A DNA stretch of 64,000 nt from G965230065 sp965230065 (GCA_965230065.1 OZ245942.1:6634001-6698000); one strand, 5' to 3'. Shown: positions 17,682-26,549, counted from the first letter of the stretch. Numbers and translations: made by a program. The notes: generated from the letters alone by a model not told the origin.

Positions 17682-19025
17682 CTAAATAATATTCTCCGCC
17701 AACCGGATGCCTGTATACTGCCAGCGTTTATCGGCCTGGAAAAAGTTGCGATACGTGGGACGGATGTGTGAACGGGGCGTGGCACAGGAGCCACCGCGCA
17801 GTACCATCTGGTTCACCATAAATTTGCCGTTATATTCCCCCAAAGCACCTTTGGCCCGCTGATAAAAAGGGTAGGGCAAATAGGCCGATTCTGTCCATTC
17901 CCATACATCGCCTATCATTTGTACAGCAATGGTATCCGTACCTTTGGTAGCGGCTGGCACCGGGCCTAAGTTTCCGGATTCAACCATATTCGCTTTCGTC
18001 AAAACGTCAATATTTTCAGTGGAATAACCTGAAATTTGGCAAGCCGCTTCCCATTCAAATTCAGTGGGTAAGCGCTTCCCAGACCAACGGGCGTAGGCTT
18101 CCGCTTCATAATAGCTAATATGGGTAACAGGTGCTTTGGCTTCCAGAGGTTGCAGACCATGTAGGGTAAAGTAATGCCACTTATTGTCAATTCTATGCCA
18201 GTAAGCTGGGGCTGCTATTTGGTTTTGCTGAATATACTCCCATCCATCGGACAGCCACAAATCAACATCTTCGTATCCTCCGGCTTCCATAAATGCCAGG
18301 TATTCTTCATTAGTTACCAAACGGTTGAGCAGGCGGTAATCATGCAGAAATACCTGATGATGGCCTTTTTCATTATCGTAATGAAACCCTTTGCTCCGAT
18401 GGCCTATTTGATATAATCCACCTTCAATTTCAACATATTCCTGCTGATGTGTATGTCCGTTGGTATGATCCGTTTTCAGTTCCAGTCGCTGGCTCTCAGG
18501 CAAGTAGATGGGAAACAGTGGATTGTTGCCCAGAATGTACTTAATATCCGTCACCAACAATTCCTGGTGCTGTTGTTCGTGATGGATGCCCAGCTCAATT
18601 AACTGTAAAAGTTCCTGCTGTTCTTCCTCATGCTGGACGCTTTCCAGTAACTCCAGCATTTGTTCGTCTATGAAGTGGCGGTATTGGTACACTTCTTCTG
18701 TGGAAGGACGGGAAAGGTTGCCCCGGTTGGAACGCAAAACCCGCTCGCCCATACTTTCATAATAACTGTTGAAAACAAAAGGGAAATCAGCGTTAAATTC
18801 CTGATAATCTTTTTTGAACTTTTTCAGCACAAAATACTCAAAAAACCAGGTAGTATGCCCCAAATGCCATTTGGGTGGGCTTACATCCACGATGGGTTGC
18901 ACCACATAATCTTCAGTTTTCAGGGGTTGGCAAAGCCTTTCGGTTTGCTGCCTGATTTCCCCATAATGTCCTTTGATGGTAGGCGCCGACAAATGTGCCT
19001 GCACAGCGGTAGGTTGCGTTTCCAA
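17682..19025 (-). CDS. egtB: Ergothioneine biosynthesis sulfoxide synthase
   Basis: Non-heme iron enzyme that joins hercynine to a thiol (gamma-glutamylcysteine or cysteine) with oxygen. An N-terminal DinB-like domain carries the iron ligands: His in PPKWHLGHTTWFFEYF and the HxxxHxE motif HEQQHQE. The C-terminal formylglycine-generating-enzyme-like domain runs from about residue 200, with SYYEAEAYARWSGKRLPTEF, GDVWEWTESAYLPYP and VLRGGSCATPRSHIRPTYRN. Length 447 is typical. No ATG is available: the TTG at 19025 or a GTG at 19004 must start it. No EgtA, EgtC or EgtE homologue is adjacent, so the thiol donor is open. Confidence 0.93.
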   Translation of the reverse strand: METQPTAVQAHLSAPTIKGHYGEIRQQTERLCQPLKTEDYVVQPIVDVSPPKWHLGHTTWFFEYFVLKKFKKDYQEFNADFPFVFNSYYESMGERVLRSNRGNLSRPSTEEVYQYRHFIDEQMLELLESVQHEEEQQELLQLIELGIHHEQQHQELLVTDIKYILGNNPLFPIYLPESQRLELKTDHTNGHTHQQEYVEIEGGLYQIGHRSKGFHYDNEKGHHQVFLHDYRLLNRLVTNEEYLAFMEAGGYEDVDLWLSDGWEYIQQNQIAAPAYWHRIDNKWHYFTLHGLQPLEAKAPVTHISYYEAEAYARWSGKRLPTEFEWEAACQISGYSTENIDVLTKANMVESGNLGPVPAATKGTDTIAVQMIGDVWEWTESAYLPYPFYQRAKGALGEYNGKFMVNQMVLRGGSCATPRSHIRPTYRNFFQADKRWQYTGIRLAENII

Positions 19026-19231
19026 AATCAGTTTAGGTTAATGTTGCAAAAAATTTCGTTCTTATTATAGTATATGTATTTGAACGGAAATTGTTTGGTG
19101 AGAGGAGGGAAAACTGTCATGAACAATACATATTACATATAATTTTCCCTGTCAATAGAAGAAATAGCTAAAGTAAAATTATTTTTTTTTCCCTACTCGT
19201 AGTGATCCAGGTTGCTACTATCAACATGTAA

Positions 19232-19387
19232 ACCTGGCTGGAAAGTTTTGCTTACCGTATGGTCTTGAGTGTCTGGATTTTCATAGGGGCTGTAGGAACT
19301 GCTTTGCTCATCGCCTGGCTAACGGTAAGTTATCAGTCTATGAAAGCTGCGCTGGCTAATCCGGTGGATGCGTTGCGGAATGAATAA
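19232..19387 (+). pseudogene. C-terminal remnant of an FtsX/MacB-type ABC permease
   Basis: The gap between egtB and rnhA encodes on the plus strand TWLESFAYRMVLSVWIFIGA, then a hydrophobic helix, then TVSYQSMKAALANPVDALRN and a TAA at 19385-19387. This matches the last transmembrane helix and end of MacB_PCD/FtsX permeases (typical end YQalkAALANPVdaLR). An in-frame TAA at 19229-19231 precedes it (codons ATIN M stop), and no upstream permease sequence remains. Only about 50 of the family's roughly 800 residues survive. The rest of the 19026-19231 gap holds no gene I can recognise. Confidence 0.8.
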
Positions 19388-19855
19388 TCAATCATTTTCA
19401 ACCTTATACTCTCGTTCGTACCCTTCATCCACAAGCAGGTTGTTGCCATCGGCGCAGGTAACGGCCAATTCGTCGCAACGTTCGTTTTCTGGTATGCCCG
19501 AGTGGCCTTTTATCCATTGGAGGGTAACGTGATGCTTGTTGTATACATCAATAAACCGCCTCCACAGGTCTTCGTTTTTTCGGTCTTTGAAATTCTTTTT
19601 AATCCAGGTCCATATCCACCCTTTTTGCACGGCATGCACTACATATTGCGAGTCGGTATAAATGGTGACCTCGGTGCCTTCTTTTTTCAAAGCTTCCAGC
19701 CCAACAATCACAGCCATCAGTTCCATGCGGTTGTTGGTTGTAAGCCGGTATCCGGCACACATCTCTTTTCGATGCTGGTTATAAATAAGTACCGTTCCAT
19801 ACCCTCCCCTACCCGGATTTCCCCTCGAGGCACCATCCGTATACATAATTACCAT
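19388..19855 (-). CDS. rnhA: Ribonuclease HI
   Basis: Cleaves the RNA strand of RNA-DNA hybrids. The four catalytic acidic residues are visible: Asp7 (YTDGASRGNPG), Glu near 45 (NNRMELMAVIVGL), Asp near 67 (IYTDSQYVVHAV) and Asp near 129 (NERCDELA). The basic handle region QKGWIWTWIKKNFKDRKNEDLW is present, as in the Escherichia coli-type enzyme. Length 155 is standard. Its start overlaps the marC 3' end by 7 bases, so it is probably translated from the marC transcript. Confidence 0.96.
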   Translation of the reverse strand: MVIMYTDGASRGNPGRGGYGTVLIYNQHRKEMCAGYRLTTNNRMELMAVIVGLEALKKEGTEVTIYTDSQYVVHAVQKGWIWTWIKKNFKDRKNEDLWRRFIDVYNKHHVTLQWIKGHSGIPENERCDELAVTCADGNNLLVDEGYEREYKVEND

Positions 19856-20421
19856 TGGGCTAACTGTGTTTTAGAAAGTTTAATAGCGATAGAAAGCAAA
19901 ATAATACCGAACACCTTACGCAAAATATTAAAACCCGTAGGCCCCAGTTTCCTTTCTAACCAACCGGAAGATTTCAAAACTATATACACTAAAATTAGAT
20001 TAATTGCAATTCCAAGTAAAATATTTGGTAGCTGATACGCTGCCCTCAGCGAAATTAACGTAGTCATGGTGCCTGCCCCGGCAATCAATGGAAAAGCCAG
20101 TGGCACAATGGATGTACTTTTACCTGCACCGGGCTCAGTCTTAAAAATTTCTACCCCCAGCACCATTTCCATACCAATCAAAAACATGACGAGTGCACCT
20201 GCCAGCGAAAATGAAGCAACATCCACACCAAACAGGCGGAGAATCTGCTCCCCAACAAATAAAAACCCAACCATAATCAACCCGGAAACCAGTGTGGCTT
20301 TACCCGATTGTATGGTACCTGCTTTTTTTCTAAGCGTAACCACAATGGGGATACTACCCAGGATGTCGATCACAGAAAACAGGATCAACGTTACAGAAAT
20401 AATTTCTTTAAAGTTAAACAT
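19849..20421 (-). CDS. marC: MarC-family integral membrane protein
   Basis: Six-helix inner-membrane protein of the MarC (UPF0056) family, whose molecular function is not established. Signature segments are LILFSVIDILGSIPIVVTL, FLIGMEMVLGVEIF, and PLAFPLIAGAGTMTTLISL. I use the ATG at 20421 (MFNFKEIIS, 190 residues) because the codon at 20427 is TTG and would overlap the upstream aminotransferase. It is the middle gene of an aminotransferase-marC-rnhA string with overlapping or touching ends, indicating one operon. Confidence 0.9.
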   Translation of the reverse strand: MFNFKEIISVTLILFSVIDILGSIPIVVTLRKKAGTIQSGKATLVSGLIMVGFLFVGEQILRLFGVDVASFSLAGALVMFLIGMEMVLGVEIFKTEPGAGKSTSIVPLAFPLIAGAGTMTTLISLRAAYQLPNILLGIAINLILVYIVLKSSGWLERKLGPTGFNILRKVFGIILLSIAIKLSKTQLAQW

Positions 20422-20423
20422 AT

Positions 20424-21482
20424 TCAAAGATAAGGCACTATAAATTGTTTAAGAATCTCTATTTCTTCTGCTTCAATGGCAGGAAAATTGGCAATGCGAA
20501 AGGTGTTTTCTTTCCACGCTCCGTATCCATTACCCACCAAAATACCGGCTGATTTAGCATCTTCTTTTATTTTTTTTAAATGCTGTGAATTTCCCTTCAA
20601 GGTAATAACGGTAACCGAGCGGACTGAAGGGTTCTTTACCAACCACTTCACTTTTTCGCTTCCTGAAAAAATAACTTTGTATTTCTTATACCTATTATTC
20701 AATATTTTCTCTGTCTGATGAATGGCACCACTTTCTTCCATACTGCGCATCAGCAGGTATATTCCCAGAACGTTGGGTGTATGTGTAGTTTGGTATCGCT
20801 GCATGTTCTCAATCATAAAGACCAAACTGTTGTAATGGTTATTTTCTCCCAGGGTTTTGGCCTTTTCAATGGCCTTTGGTGAGCAAACCATCACTCCCAT
20901 TCCTGCGGGCAAACCAAAGCATTTTTGTACCGAAGCAAACCAAACATCTGCCAAAGCAAAGTCAAGATAAACCCCTGCCATGGAAGAAGTCGCATCCACG
21001 GCAATGAGCGGGTTGGGAAATTTATTTCTTATTTTTCCAATGGCTGGGTTGCTCACTGCTGTTCCATTGGAAGTTTCGTTTTGGGTAATGCAAATTACTT
21101 CTGCATCGCTATCTACTTTTAAAGATTCAGTATTTATTGCTTCATTTACAGAAAATTCGTATCCATTCGCTTCAGTTTGTAATTTTTGGGCATACTGCCA
21201 CCACTTTTCCCCAAAAGCCCCACTATAAATATGAAACGATTTTTTTTGCACCAATGACTGGCTGATGATTTCCCAACACTCCGTAGCCGAAGAAGTAAAA
21301 AACACCTGGTAATCTTCCGGGATCTCTAGTTTTTTCCGTAGCAAAGCAATGGTGTTTTCAGCCATTGCCATAAACTCAGGAGAGCGGTGGTTTATGCTTA
21401 AAATACCTTCCTGATACGCGTCTTTTACGTAATCAGGTATTTGGCGGTATACCCTGGATGGCCCCGGATAGAAAGAAATCAT
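20424..21482 (-). CDS. Class V PLP-dependent aminotransferase (SerC/AGT-like)
   Basis: Fold-type I aminotransferase of the phosphoserine/alanine-glyoxylate group, 352 residues. Evidence: N-terminal FYPGPSRVYRQIPDYV, the phosphate-binding segment FTSSATECWEIISQSL, the Asp that contacts the PLP pyridine (LIAVDATSSMAGV), and the Schiff-base lysine in SVQKCFGLPAGMGVMV. The C-terminal small-domain motif FRIANFPAIEAEEIEILK is typical of SerC relatives. Likely phosphoserine aminotransferase, but the Arg pattern needed to discriminate from alanine-glyoxylate enzymes cannot be judged by eye. It sits 2 bases after aroQ and 2 bases before marC. Confidence 0.85.
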   Translation of the reverse strand: MISFYPGPSRVYRQIPDYVKDAYQEGILSINHRSPEFMAMAENTIALLRKKLEIPEDYQVFFTSSATECWEIISQSLVQKKSFHIYSGAFGEKWWQYAQKLQTEANGYEFSVNEAINTESLKVDSDAEVICITQNETSNGTAVSNPAIGKIRNKFPNPLIAVDATSSMAGVYLDFALADVWFASVQKCFGLPAGMGVMVCSPKAIEKAKTLGENNHYNSLVFMIENMQRYQTTHTPNVLGIYLLMRSMEESGAIHQTEKILNNRYKKYKVIFSGSEKVKWLVKNPSVRSVTVITLKGNSQHLKKIKEDAKSAGILVGNGYGAWKENTFRIANFPAIEAEEIEILKQFIVPYL

Positions 21483-21484
21483 CG

Positions 21485-21910
21485 CTAGTTATTTGAGTCT
21501 AAAAAATAACGCAAGGCGAGGCCATAGCCTTTGAGACCAAGCCCGGCAATCATACCCACACAGTTTTTGGTAAGAAAGCTATGATGTCGAAAAGCTTCCC
21601 GGGCATGGATATTAGAAATATGCACTTCAATAACCGGTGTTTTCACTGCTGCGATGGCATCGGCAATGGCTACGGATGTATGGGTATAAGCCCCTGCATT
21701 TAAAACAATCCCATCATAAGAAAAACCAACTTCCTGTATTTTGCTAACCAATTCCCCTTCGTGGTTCGACTGAAAATATTCCAACTCCACATCAGGAAAT
21801 TCAGCACGCAATTCCTTGAAAAAATCTTCAAAAGTTTGGGAGCCATAAATGCCGGGTTCACGCTTGCCCAGTAGGTTCAGGTTGGGGCCGTTGATAATGA
21901 TCATTTTCAT
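21485..21910 (-). CDS. aroQ: 3-Dehydroquinate dehydratase, type II
   Basis: Shikimate-pathway enzyme converting 3-dehydroquinate to 3-dehydroshikimate. Hallmarks: IIINGPNLNLLGKREPGIYG with the catalytic Arg and Tyr, FQSNHEGELVSKI, VLNAGAYTHTSVAIADAI, and EVHISNIHAREAFRHHSF with the catalytic His. Length 141 is standard. First gene of an operon-like string aroQ, aminotransferase, marC, rnhA. It is divergent from xerD across a 157-base gap that contains a hairpin repeat. Confidence 0.97.
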   Translation of the reverse strand: MKMIIINGPNLNLLGKREPGIYGSQTFEDFFKELRAEFPDVELEYFQSNHEGELVSKIQEVGFSYDGIVLNAGAYTHTSVAIADAIAAVKTPVIEVHISNIHAREAFRHHSFLTKNCVGMIAGLGLKGYGLALRYFLDSNN

Positions 21911-21971
21911 GCCACAAATATCTTAATTTTAGGGAGAAGATTTCTGTTTTCATCCATAAACTGTAAATTCC

Positions 21972-22060
21972 AGACGGAAGACCGGAGACGGAAGACGGAA
22001 GTTTAAAATTTCGTTGTTCCGTCTACTGACTCCTTAACTATAAACACTAAACAACAAACT
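21972..22060. repeat. GGAAGACCGG-family hairpin plus AAAC words upstream of xerD
   Basis: AGACGGAAGACCGGAGACGG and AAGACGGAAGT (21972-22002) pair partly with TTCCGTCTACTGACTCC (about 22017-22033). Then AACTATAAACACTAAACAAC and AAACTG words end 8 bases before the xerD ATG. In this divergent gap the element must also contain or flank the aroQ and xerD promoters. Confidence 0.8.
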
Positions 22061-22067
22061 GTTATCC

Positions 22068-23009
22068 ATGAAAGAATGGAACATTTACATGGAGGAATTC
22101 AGGGATTACCTGAGGCTGGAGCGTTCGCTTTCAGAAAATTCCATTCTGGCTTACATCAGCGATATAGAGAAGCTACGGCAGTTTGCAGAAATTTCAGCAT
22201 GGGAAATTTCGCCCCTGGAAGTACAGCAAACCCATTTGCAGGATTTCCTGGAATATATTTTTGAGCTGGGCATGAGCACCCATTCACAAGCGCGTATTTT
22301 GGCCGGCATCAAAGCTTTTTATCGCTTTCTACTTTATCAGGATACCATTGACGAAGATCCGGCCATCTTGCTGGAAGGCCCAAAACTGTCCCGAAAATTA
22401 CCCGACACCCTCTCTTACCCTGAAATAGAAAGGCTGCTCCAGGCCGTCGACCTTTCTACACCAGAAGGAACACGCAACCGGGCTATTATTGAAACTTTGT
22501 ACAGCTCAGGCTTGCGGGTATCTGAACTTATCAACCTGAAACTGAGCAATGTGTATGCTGATGTTGGGTTTTTGCGCATCATTGGCAAAGGCGATAAGGA
22601 ACGCCTCGTCCCGATAGGAAAAGATGCCCTGCGATATATTAAAATTTATGTAGATACAGTGCGTGTACACCTTGATATCAAGGCTGGCAACGAAAATTTT
22701 GTTTTCCTTAACCGCCTGGGCACAAAAATTAGCCGGGTCATGATTTTTAACATTGTAAAAGATTTGGCAGAGGCCATCGGATTGCAGAAAAATATCAGTC
22801 CGCATACGTTCCGGCATTCTTTTGCCACGCACCTGATTGAAGGAGGCGCCAACCTCAGGGCAGTGCAGGATATGCTCGGCCATGTATCCATCACCACCAC
22901 CGAAATTTATACCCACCTGGATAAAGATTATTTGCGACAGGTAATTTTAGAACACCACCCCCGGGCAAAAAAATCGGATAAACCTTCTGAAAATCCCGAT
23001 ACGAATTGA
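22068..23009 (+). CDS. xerD: Tyrosine recombinase XerD (dimer resolution)
   Basis: Site-specific recombinase acting with XerC at dif to resolve chromosome dimers. The N-terminal SAM-like core-binding domain covers residues 5-95 (FRDYLRLERSLSENSILAY). Catalytic residues are visible: Arg in YSSGLRVSELINLKL, Lys in IIGKGDKERLVPI, the HxxR box SPHTFRHSFATHL, His in GHVSITTTEIY and the Tyr nucleophile in that last segment. Length 313 is slightly above XerD average because of the C-terminal tail PRAKKSDKPSENPDTN. A second ATG at 22089 would give a shorter N-terminus. The stop touches pyrD's region, so the pair may be co-transcribed. Confidence 0.95.
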   Translation: MKEWNIYMEEFRDYLRLERSLSENSILAYISDIEKLRQFAEISAWEISPLEVQQTHLQDFLEYIFELGMSTHSQARILAGIKAFYRFLLYQDTIDEDPAILLEGPKLSRKLPDTLSYPEIERLLQAVDLSTPEGTRNRAIIETLYSSGLRVSELINLKLSNVYADVGFLRIIGKGDKERLVPIGKDALRYIKIYVDTVRVHLDIKAGNENFVFLNRLGTKISRVMIFNIVKDLAEAIGLQKNISPHTFRHSFATHLIEGGANLRAVQDMLGHVSITTTEIYTHLDKDYLRQVILEHHPRAKKSDKPSENPDTN

Positions 23010-23041
23010 TATTTTCGTTCGTCAATCAAAAACTACCGTCT

Positions 23042-24103
23042 GTGTACAAAACATTAATCCGCCCAATATTATTCAGCCTTTCGCCCGAGGCAGCCCATCA
23101 TTTTACCTGCCGAATGCTTAAGCTTTTACACAAAACGCCGGGTTTGCGCAACTTTTTACATCCATCGCAATCGGACGAAACCCCCGCGCTTTCCCGGGAA
23201 GTATTTGGGCTGAAGTTTAAAAACCCGGTAGGATTAGCCGCGGGCTTTGATAAAAACGCATTGATGGTAGACGAACTCGCCGCATTGGGGTTTGGCTTTA
23301 TAGAAATTGGCACCCTCACACCCCTTCCCCAGCCTGGCAATCCCCAACCCCGCCTTTTTCGCCTGCCTGATGATGAAAGCCTGATTAACCGCATGGGATT
23401 TAACAATGAAGGCGTTGAAGCTGCGGTAAAGCGATTAATAGCCAGAAAATCAAATGTACTGATTGGAGGTAACATTGGTAAAAACAAAATTACGCCCAAC
23501 GAACAGGCCATCAACGATTATGAAATTTGCTACGATGCCCTTTACGATGTGGTCGATTATTTTGTAGTGAATGTCAGCTCGCCCAATACACCCGGCTTGC
23601 GTGAGTTGCAGGAAAAAGAACCGTTGAAAAAATTACTTCAGGCCATAAAAACAAAAAATGCAGCGAAGGCCAAACCCAAACCTTTGCTTTTAAAAATTGC
23701 CCCGGACTTATCTGACCACCAATTGGATGATATTGTTGAAATATGCACCGATTTGAAAATGGATGGCATCATCGCCACCAACACCACCATCAGCCGGGAA
23801 GGACTGCGTACGGATAAAAAGAAAATAGAAAAATGTGGCGCCGGAGGGCTGAGCGGTAAAGCGGTAAAAAAACGTTCAACAGAAGTAATCCGGTATCTGC
23901 ACCAAAAAACACAAGGCAAAATTCCCATCATCGGGGTGGGTGGTATTGCTTCGGCAAAAGATGCTCTGGAAAAGCTGGAAGCCGGAGCCTCTTTGGTACA
24001 GTTGTACACCGGTTTTATTTACGAAGGGCCGGGGTTGATTAAGGAAATCAATCAAGCGTTGCTAAATAAACAGCCCCAAGTCAATCCTCAGCCATCTGCT
24101 TAG
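23042..24103 (+). CDS. pyrD: Dihydroorotate dehydrogenase (quinone), class 2
   Basis: Membrane-associated FMN enzyme of pyrimidine synthesis that passes electrons to quinone. Class 2 features: N-terminal membrane-binding extension VYKTLIRPILFSLSPEAAHH, FMN motif GFDKNALMVDELAALGFGF, catalytic Ser in VNVSSPNTPGLRELQ, and the C-terminal GVGGIASAKDALEKLEAGAS. I choose the GTG at 23042, which gives the canonical family N-terminus. A TTG at 23006 overlapping the xerD stop would add 12 unrelated residues, and the next ATG (23114) would remove conserved sequence. The 3' end overlaps the convergent membrane protein gene by 23 bases. Confidence 0.95.
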   Translation: MYKTLIRPILFSLSPEAAHHFTCRMLKLLHKTPGLRNFLHPSQSDETPALSREVFGLKFKNPVGLAAGFDKNALMVDELAALGFGFIEIGTLTPLPQPGNPQPRLFRLPDDESLINRMGFNNEGVEAAVKRLIARKSNVLIGGNIGKNKITPNEQAINDYEICYDALYDVVDYFVVNVSSPNTPGLRELQEKEPLKKLLQAIKTKNAAKAKPKPLLLKIAPDLSDHQLDDIVEICTDLKMDGIIATNTTISREGLRTDKKKIEKCGAGGLSGKAVKKRSTEVIRYLHQKTQGKIPIIGVGGIASAKDALEKLEAGASLVQLYTGFIYEGPGLIKEINQALLNKQPQVNPQPSA

Positions 24104-25718
24104 CGTCTGGACAAATTTCAAAAAGATGTGTATTTCCTTTTTCATGCAAAGACTGCATTTTCAGTCCATTCTCTTCTAATTTTTGGATTAGGTTGAGATA
24201 ACTTTTCCTGTATAAAGGAAGGTGAAAGTCGTATTTTAATATGTAAGCTTTTTCAAATTCAGCCAGAGAGTCAATATTTTGTATTGATGCATAAGTCATA
24301 CAATCTGGTTGTTCTTTCCAATCCCTGAAAACGTATTCACAATTACTGGCAATCTGCCTGTCTGTAATTAGCAGTATGTTATTTTCCTCTTTCTCAATTG
24401 CATTTACCATTTCTGTCAGGTTAGCATATCCTGATTCTGAAGGTTTAAGCATGCTATACACCGGATGCACAGCAAGTATTAATATGAGTAAAGCAGCCAA
24501 CATATTCTTCTTTGTGGGTATTTTATTGATAGCAGCTTGATCCATAAATTGTAAACCCCGGTATACTGCAAAACCCCCAAATAAAGATGAATAAACTATC
24601 AAAACCGGGCCCACCCCCTGCCATATCCCTAACAGTGTAATTACAGCAAATATCAATGTATATACCCATGAAAATTCATTGATTCTCTGTAAACTTAAAC
24701 CCGACAATATGGCTAGCGGGGGAACAGCCAACAACAAATGCCGCTGGAAAAGTGCAATAGGATTATAATACTGCCAGGAAGTACTTCCCCACCAAAAGTA
24801 AATTAGCATGGATAAAGCAGCATACGCCCAAAACTTTTCAAATGAGTTATGGTTCCAGAGTTTTCCTGCACGATAGCCAATTAAAACCGGAAAAGCCAAC
24901 CCTAAAGGGATAATCATGCTGGAATTCAGCAACATTATGACAGGCTGGAAAGTAATCCGTTTGATCAAAACGAACCAGTTTTTATCAAAATAACTACCAT
25001 TGGAAACATAATGTCCTTCACTCACAATGGCATTGAACCTATAGAAACAATTTCCAAACGTTTGATACTCCCACCACAAATAGATGCTGCCTACTCCCAT
25101 ACTTAAAATGATTACCCGGTACCAGAATCCAACATTTTGCCTTTTGATTAAATCGTTTATGAATAACCCCAACAAAAAAGGAAAAACAAATAATATGGTA
25201 AGCTTTGCCAAAAAAGCTAAAAACAGAAAAAAAACTACTCCTAATGCTTTTAAAGCTATTTTTTCATGTGAAGTCCTGGCTGAATAAAGTATTACCAACC
25301 CCAGAAAAACAAAACAACACAGTAGTACATCCGGGTATAGTTTATTTGAAAAAAATATCGTGTAAAAATCTAATGTGTATACTGAAGCAGCCATAATTGC
25401 TACAAAAAAACTTTTCTTAAGAAGAAAAAAATAAATAGCATTACAGGTAATTAAGGTACAAATCAAGGGGGGCAATATGGTAGCATAATCACTGATGCCA
25501 AAGAAGAAATACGAAACTGCCGTGGCGCCAATGATGGTGAGCCGTTGAGAAAAAAGGTGATCGGCAAATGAAAAGGTGCCATTTACAATTTGCAAGGCGT
25601 TTTTTGCATACGTCAGGTCATCATAAAAATAGAAACCATCGAAACCTGCATACCAGTAGGCAACGATAAAAATATTCAAACATAAAATACCTACATGCGA
25701 AAGCTTGCTGGGTTTCAT
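24081..25718 (-). CDS. GT39/ArnT-like polytopic membrane protein
   Basis: 545-residue protein with about a dozen hydrophobic helices, resembling PMT/ArnT-type glycosyltransferases that use polyprenyl-phosphate sugars. The first external loop holds the acidic motif FYFYDDLTYAKNAL, in the position of the catalytic Asp of GT-C enzymes, and the second helix pair follows (SYFFFGISDYATILPPL). The C-terminal ~110 residues (from KPSESGYANLTEM) form a soluble periplasmic domain. No partner glycosyl or lipid genes are nearby, so donor and acceptor are unknown. It is convergent with pyrD, and its start is 34 bases from divergent rsmE. Confidence 0.75.
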   Translation of the reverse strand: MKPSKLSHVGILCLNIFIVAYWYAGFDGFYFYDDLTYAKNALQIVNGTFSFADHLFSQRLTIIGATAVSYFFFGISDYATILPPLICTLITCNAIYFFLLKKSFFVAIMAASVYTLDFYTIFFSNKLYPDVLLCCFVFLGLVILYSARTSHEKIALKALGVVFFLFLAFLAKLTILFVFPFLLGLFINDLIKRQNVGFWYRVIILSMGVGSIYLWWEYQTFGNCFYRFNAIVSEGHYVSNGSYFDKNWFVLIKRITFQPVIMLLNSSMIIPLGLAFPVLIGYRAGKLWNHNSFEKFWAYAALSMLIYFWWGSTSWQYYNPIALFQRHLLLAVPPLAILSGLSLQRINEFSWVYTLIFAVITLLGIWQGVGPVLIVYSSLFGGFAVYRGLQFMDQAAINKIPTKKNMLAALLILILAVHPVYSMLKPSESGYANLTEMVNAIEKEENNILLITDRQIASNCEYVFRDWKEQPDCMTYASIQNIDSLAEFEKAYILKYDFHLPLYRKSYLNLIQKLEENGLKMQSLHEKGNTHLFEICPDAKQMAED

Positions 25719-25751
25719 ACATCAGTTACCATAAAATAGAAGCAGCAAAGA

Positions 25752-26453
25752 ATGCAACTTTTTTACCAATCTGCTATCAGCGAGGGAAAAAATTACCTGG
25801 ATACAGAAGAATCGCGCCACTGTGTAAAAGTGCTGCGCAAACAGGTCGGAGATACGATTCACCTCACCGATGGAAAAGGGGCTTTTTACACAGCACGTAT
25901 TGACAAAGCAGACCAACGCCAGTGTAGTTTTGAAATTATTAAGAAAACTGTTGAAAGCGAAAAAAAATACCACATCCACATTGCCATTGCCCCTACAAAA
26001 AATCTTGACAGAATGGAATGGTTCGTTGAAAAAGCGGTGGAGTTAGGCGTGGATGAAATCAGTTTTGTACGCTGCCAAAATTCTGAAAGAAAAGGTATAA
26101 AATCAGAACGCTTACAACGCAAGGCCATCGCTGCCATGAAACAATCTTTAAAAGCTATACTTCCTGATTTGCACGCGGAAGTTTCTTTCCAAGAGTTTAT
26201 AGAAAATGTGGAAGCGGATGAAAAATTTATTGCTTATGTAGATAATGTAAACACAACCCCACATCTGAAAAGCTTAATCCATCCAGATAAAAGTTATTGT
26301 ATATTAATAGGCCCGGAAGGTGATTTTTCTTCAGAAGAAATCACTTTAGCCCAACAGCAGGGTTTTCAGGCAGTAAGCCTGGGCAAAAGTCGCCTCCGTA
26401 CCGAAACCGCTGGCATAGCAGCATGCCTGATTTTGAATTTGACAAATGAATAA
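25752..26453 (+). CDS. rsmE: 16S rRNA m3U1498 methyltransferase
   Basis: SPOUT-class methyltransferase that modifies U1498 in the decoding region of 16S rRNA. Signature segments: ESRHCVKVLRKQVGDTIHLT (PUA-like N-terminal domain), IAIAPTKNLDRMEWFVEKA, ELGVDEISFVRCQNSE, and the SAM-binding trefoil knot LIGPEGDFSSEEITLA with SLGKSRLRTETAGIAA. Length 233 is normal. Single gene between the GT39-like protein and the cytochrome-LRR gene. Confidence 0.96.
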   Translation: MQLFYQSAISEGKNYLDTEESRHCVKVLRKQVGDTIHLTDGKGAFYTARIDKADQRQCSFEIIKKTVESEKKYHIHIAIAPTKNLDRMEWFVEKAVELGVDEISFVRCQNSERKGIKSERLQRKAIAAMKQSLKAILPDLHAEVSFQEFIENVEADEKFIAYVDNVNTTPHLKSLIHPDKSYCILIGPEGDFSSEEITLAQQQGFQAVSLGKSRLRTETAGIAACLILNLTNE

Positions 26454-26549
26454 AACTGTGCATATCATAATATTTACAGGAACTCTTTAGATCGGATTAG
26501 CATTTTTTTAATAATTGCTTTAATTTAGTTTTTTAAAATAAAATATATC

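Noticed and set aside
20424..21482. EgtE-type ergothioneine C-S lyase
   Set aside because: Sequence pattern is SerC/AGT-like, and it belongs to an aroQ-marC-rnhA operon, not to the egt genes.
23006..23041. TTG start of pyrD overlapping the xerD stop
   Set aside because: It adds 12 residues with no family similarity; the GTG at 23042 restores the standard class 2 N-terminus.
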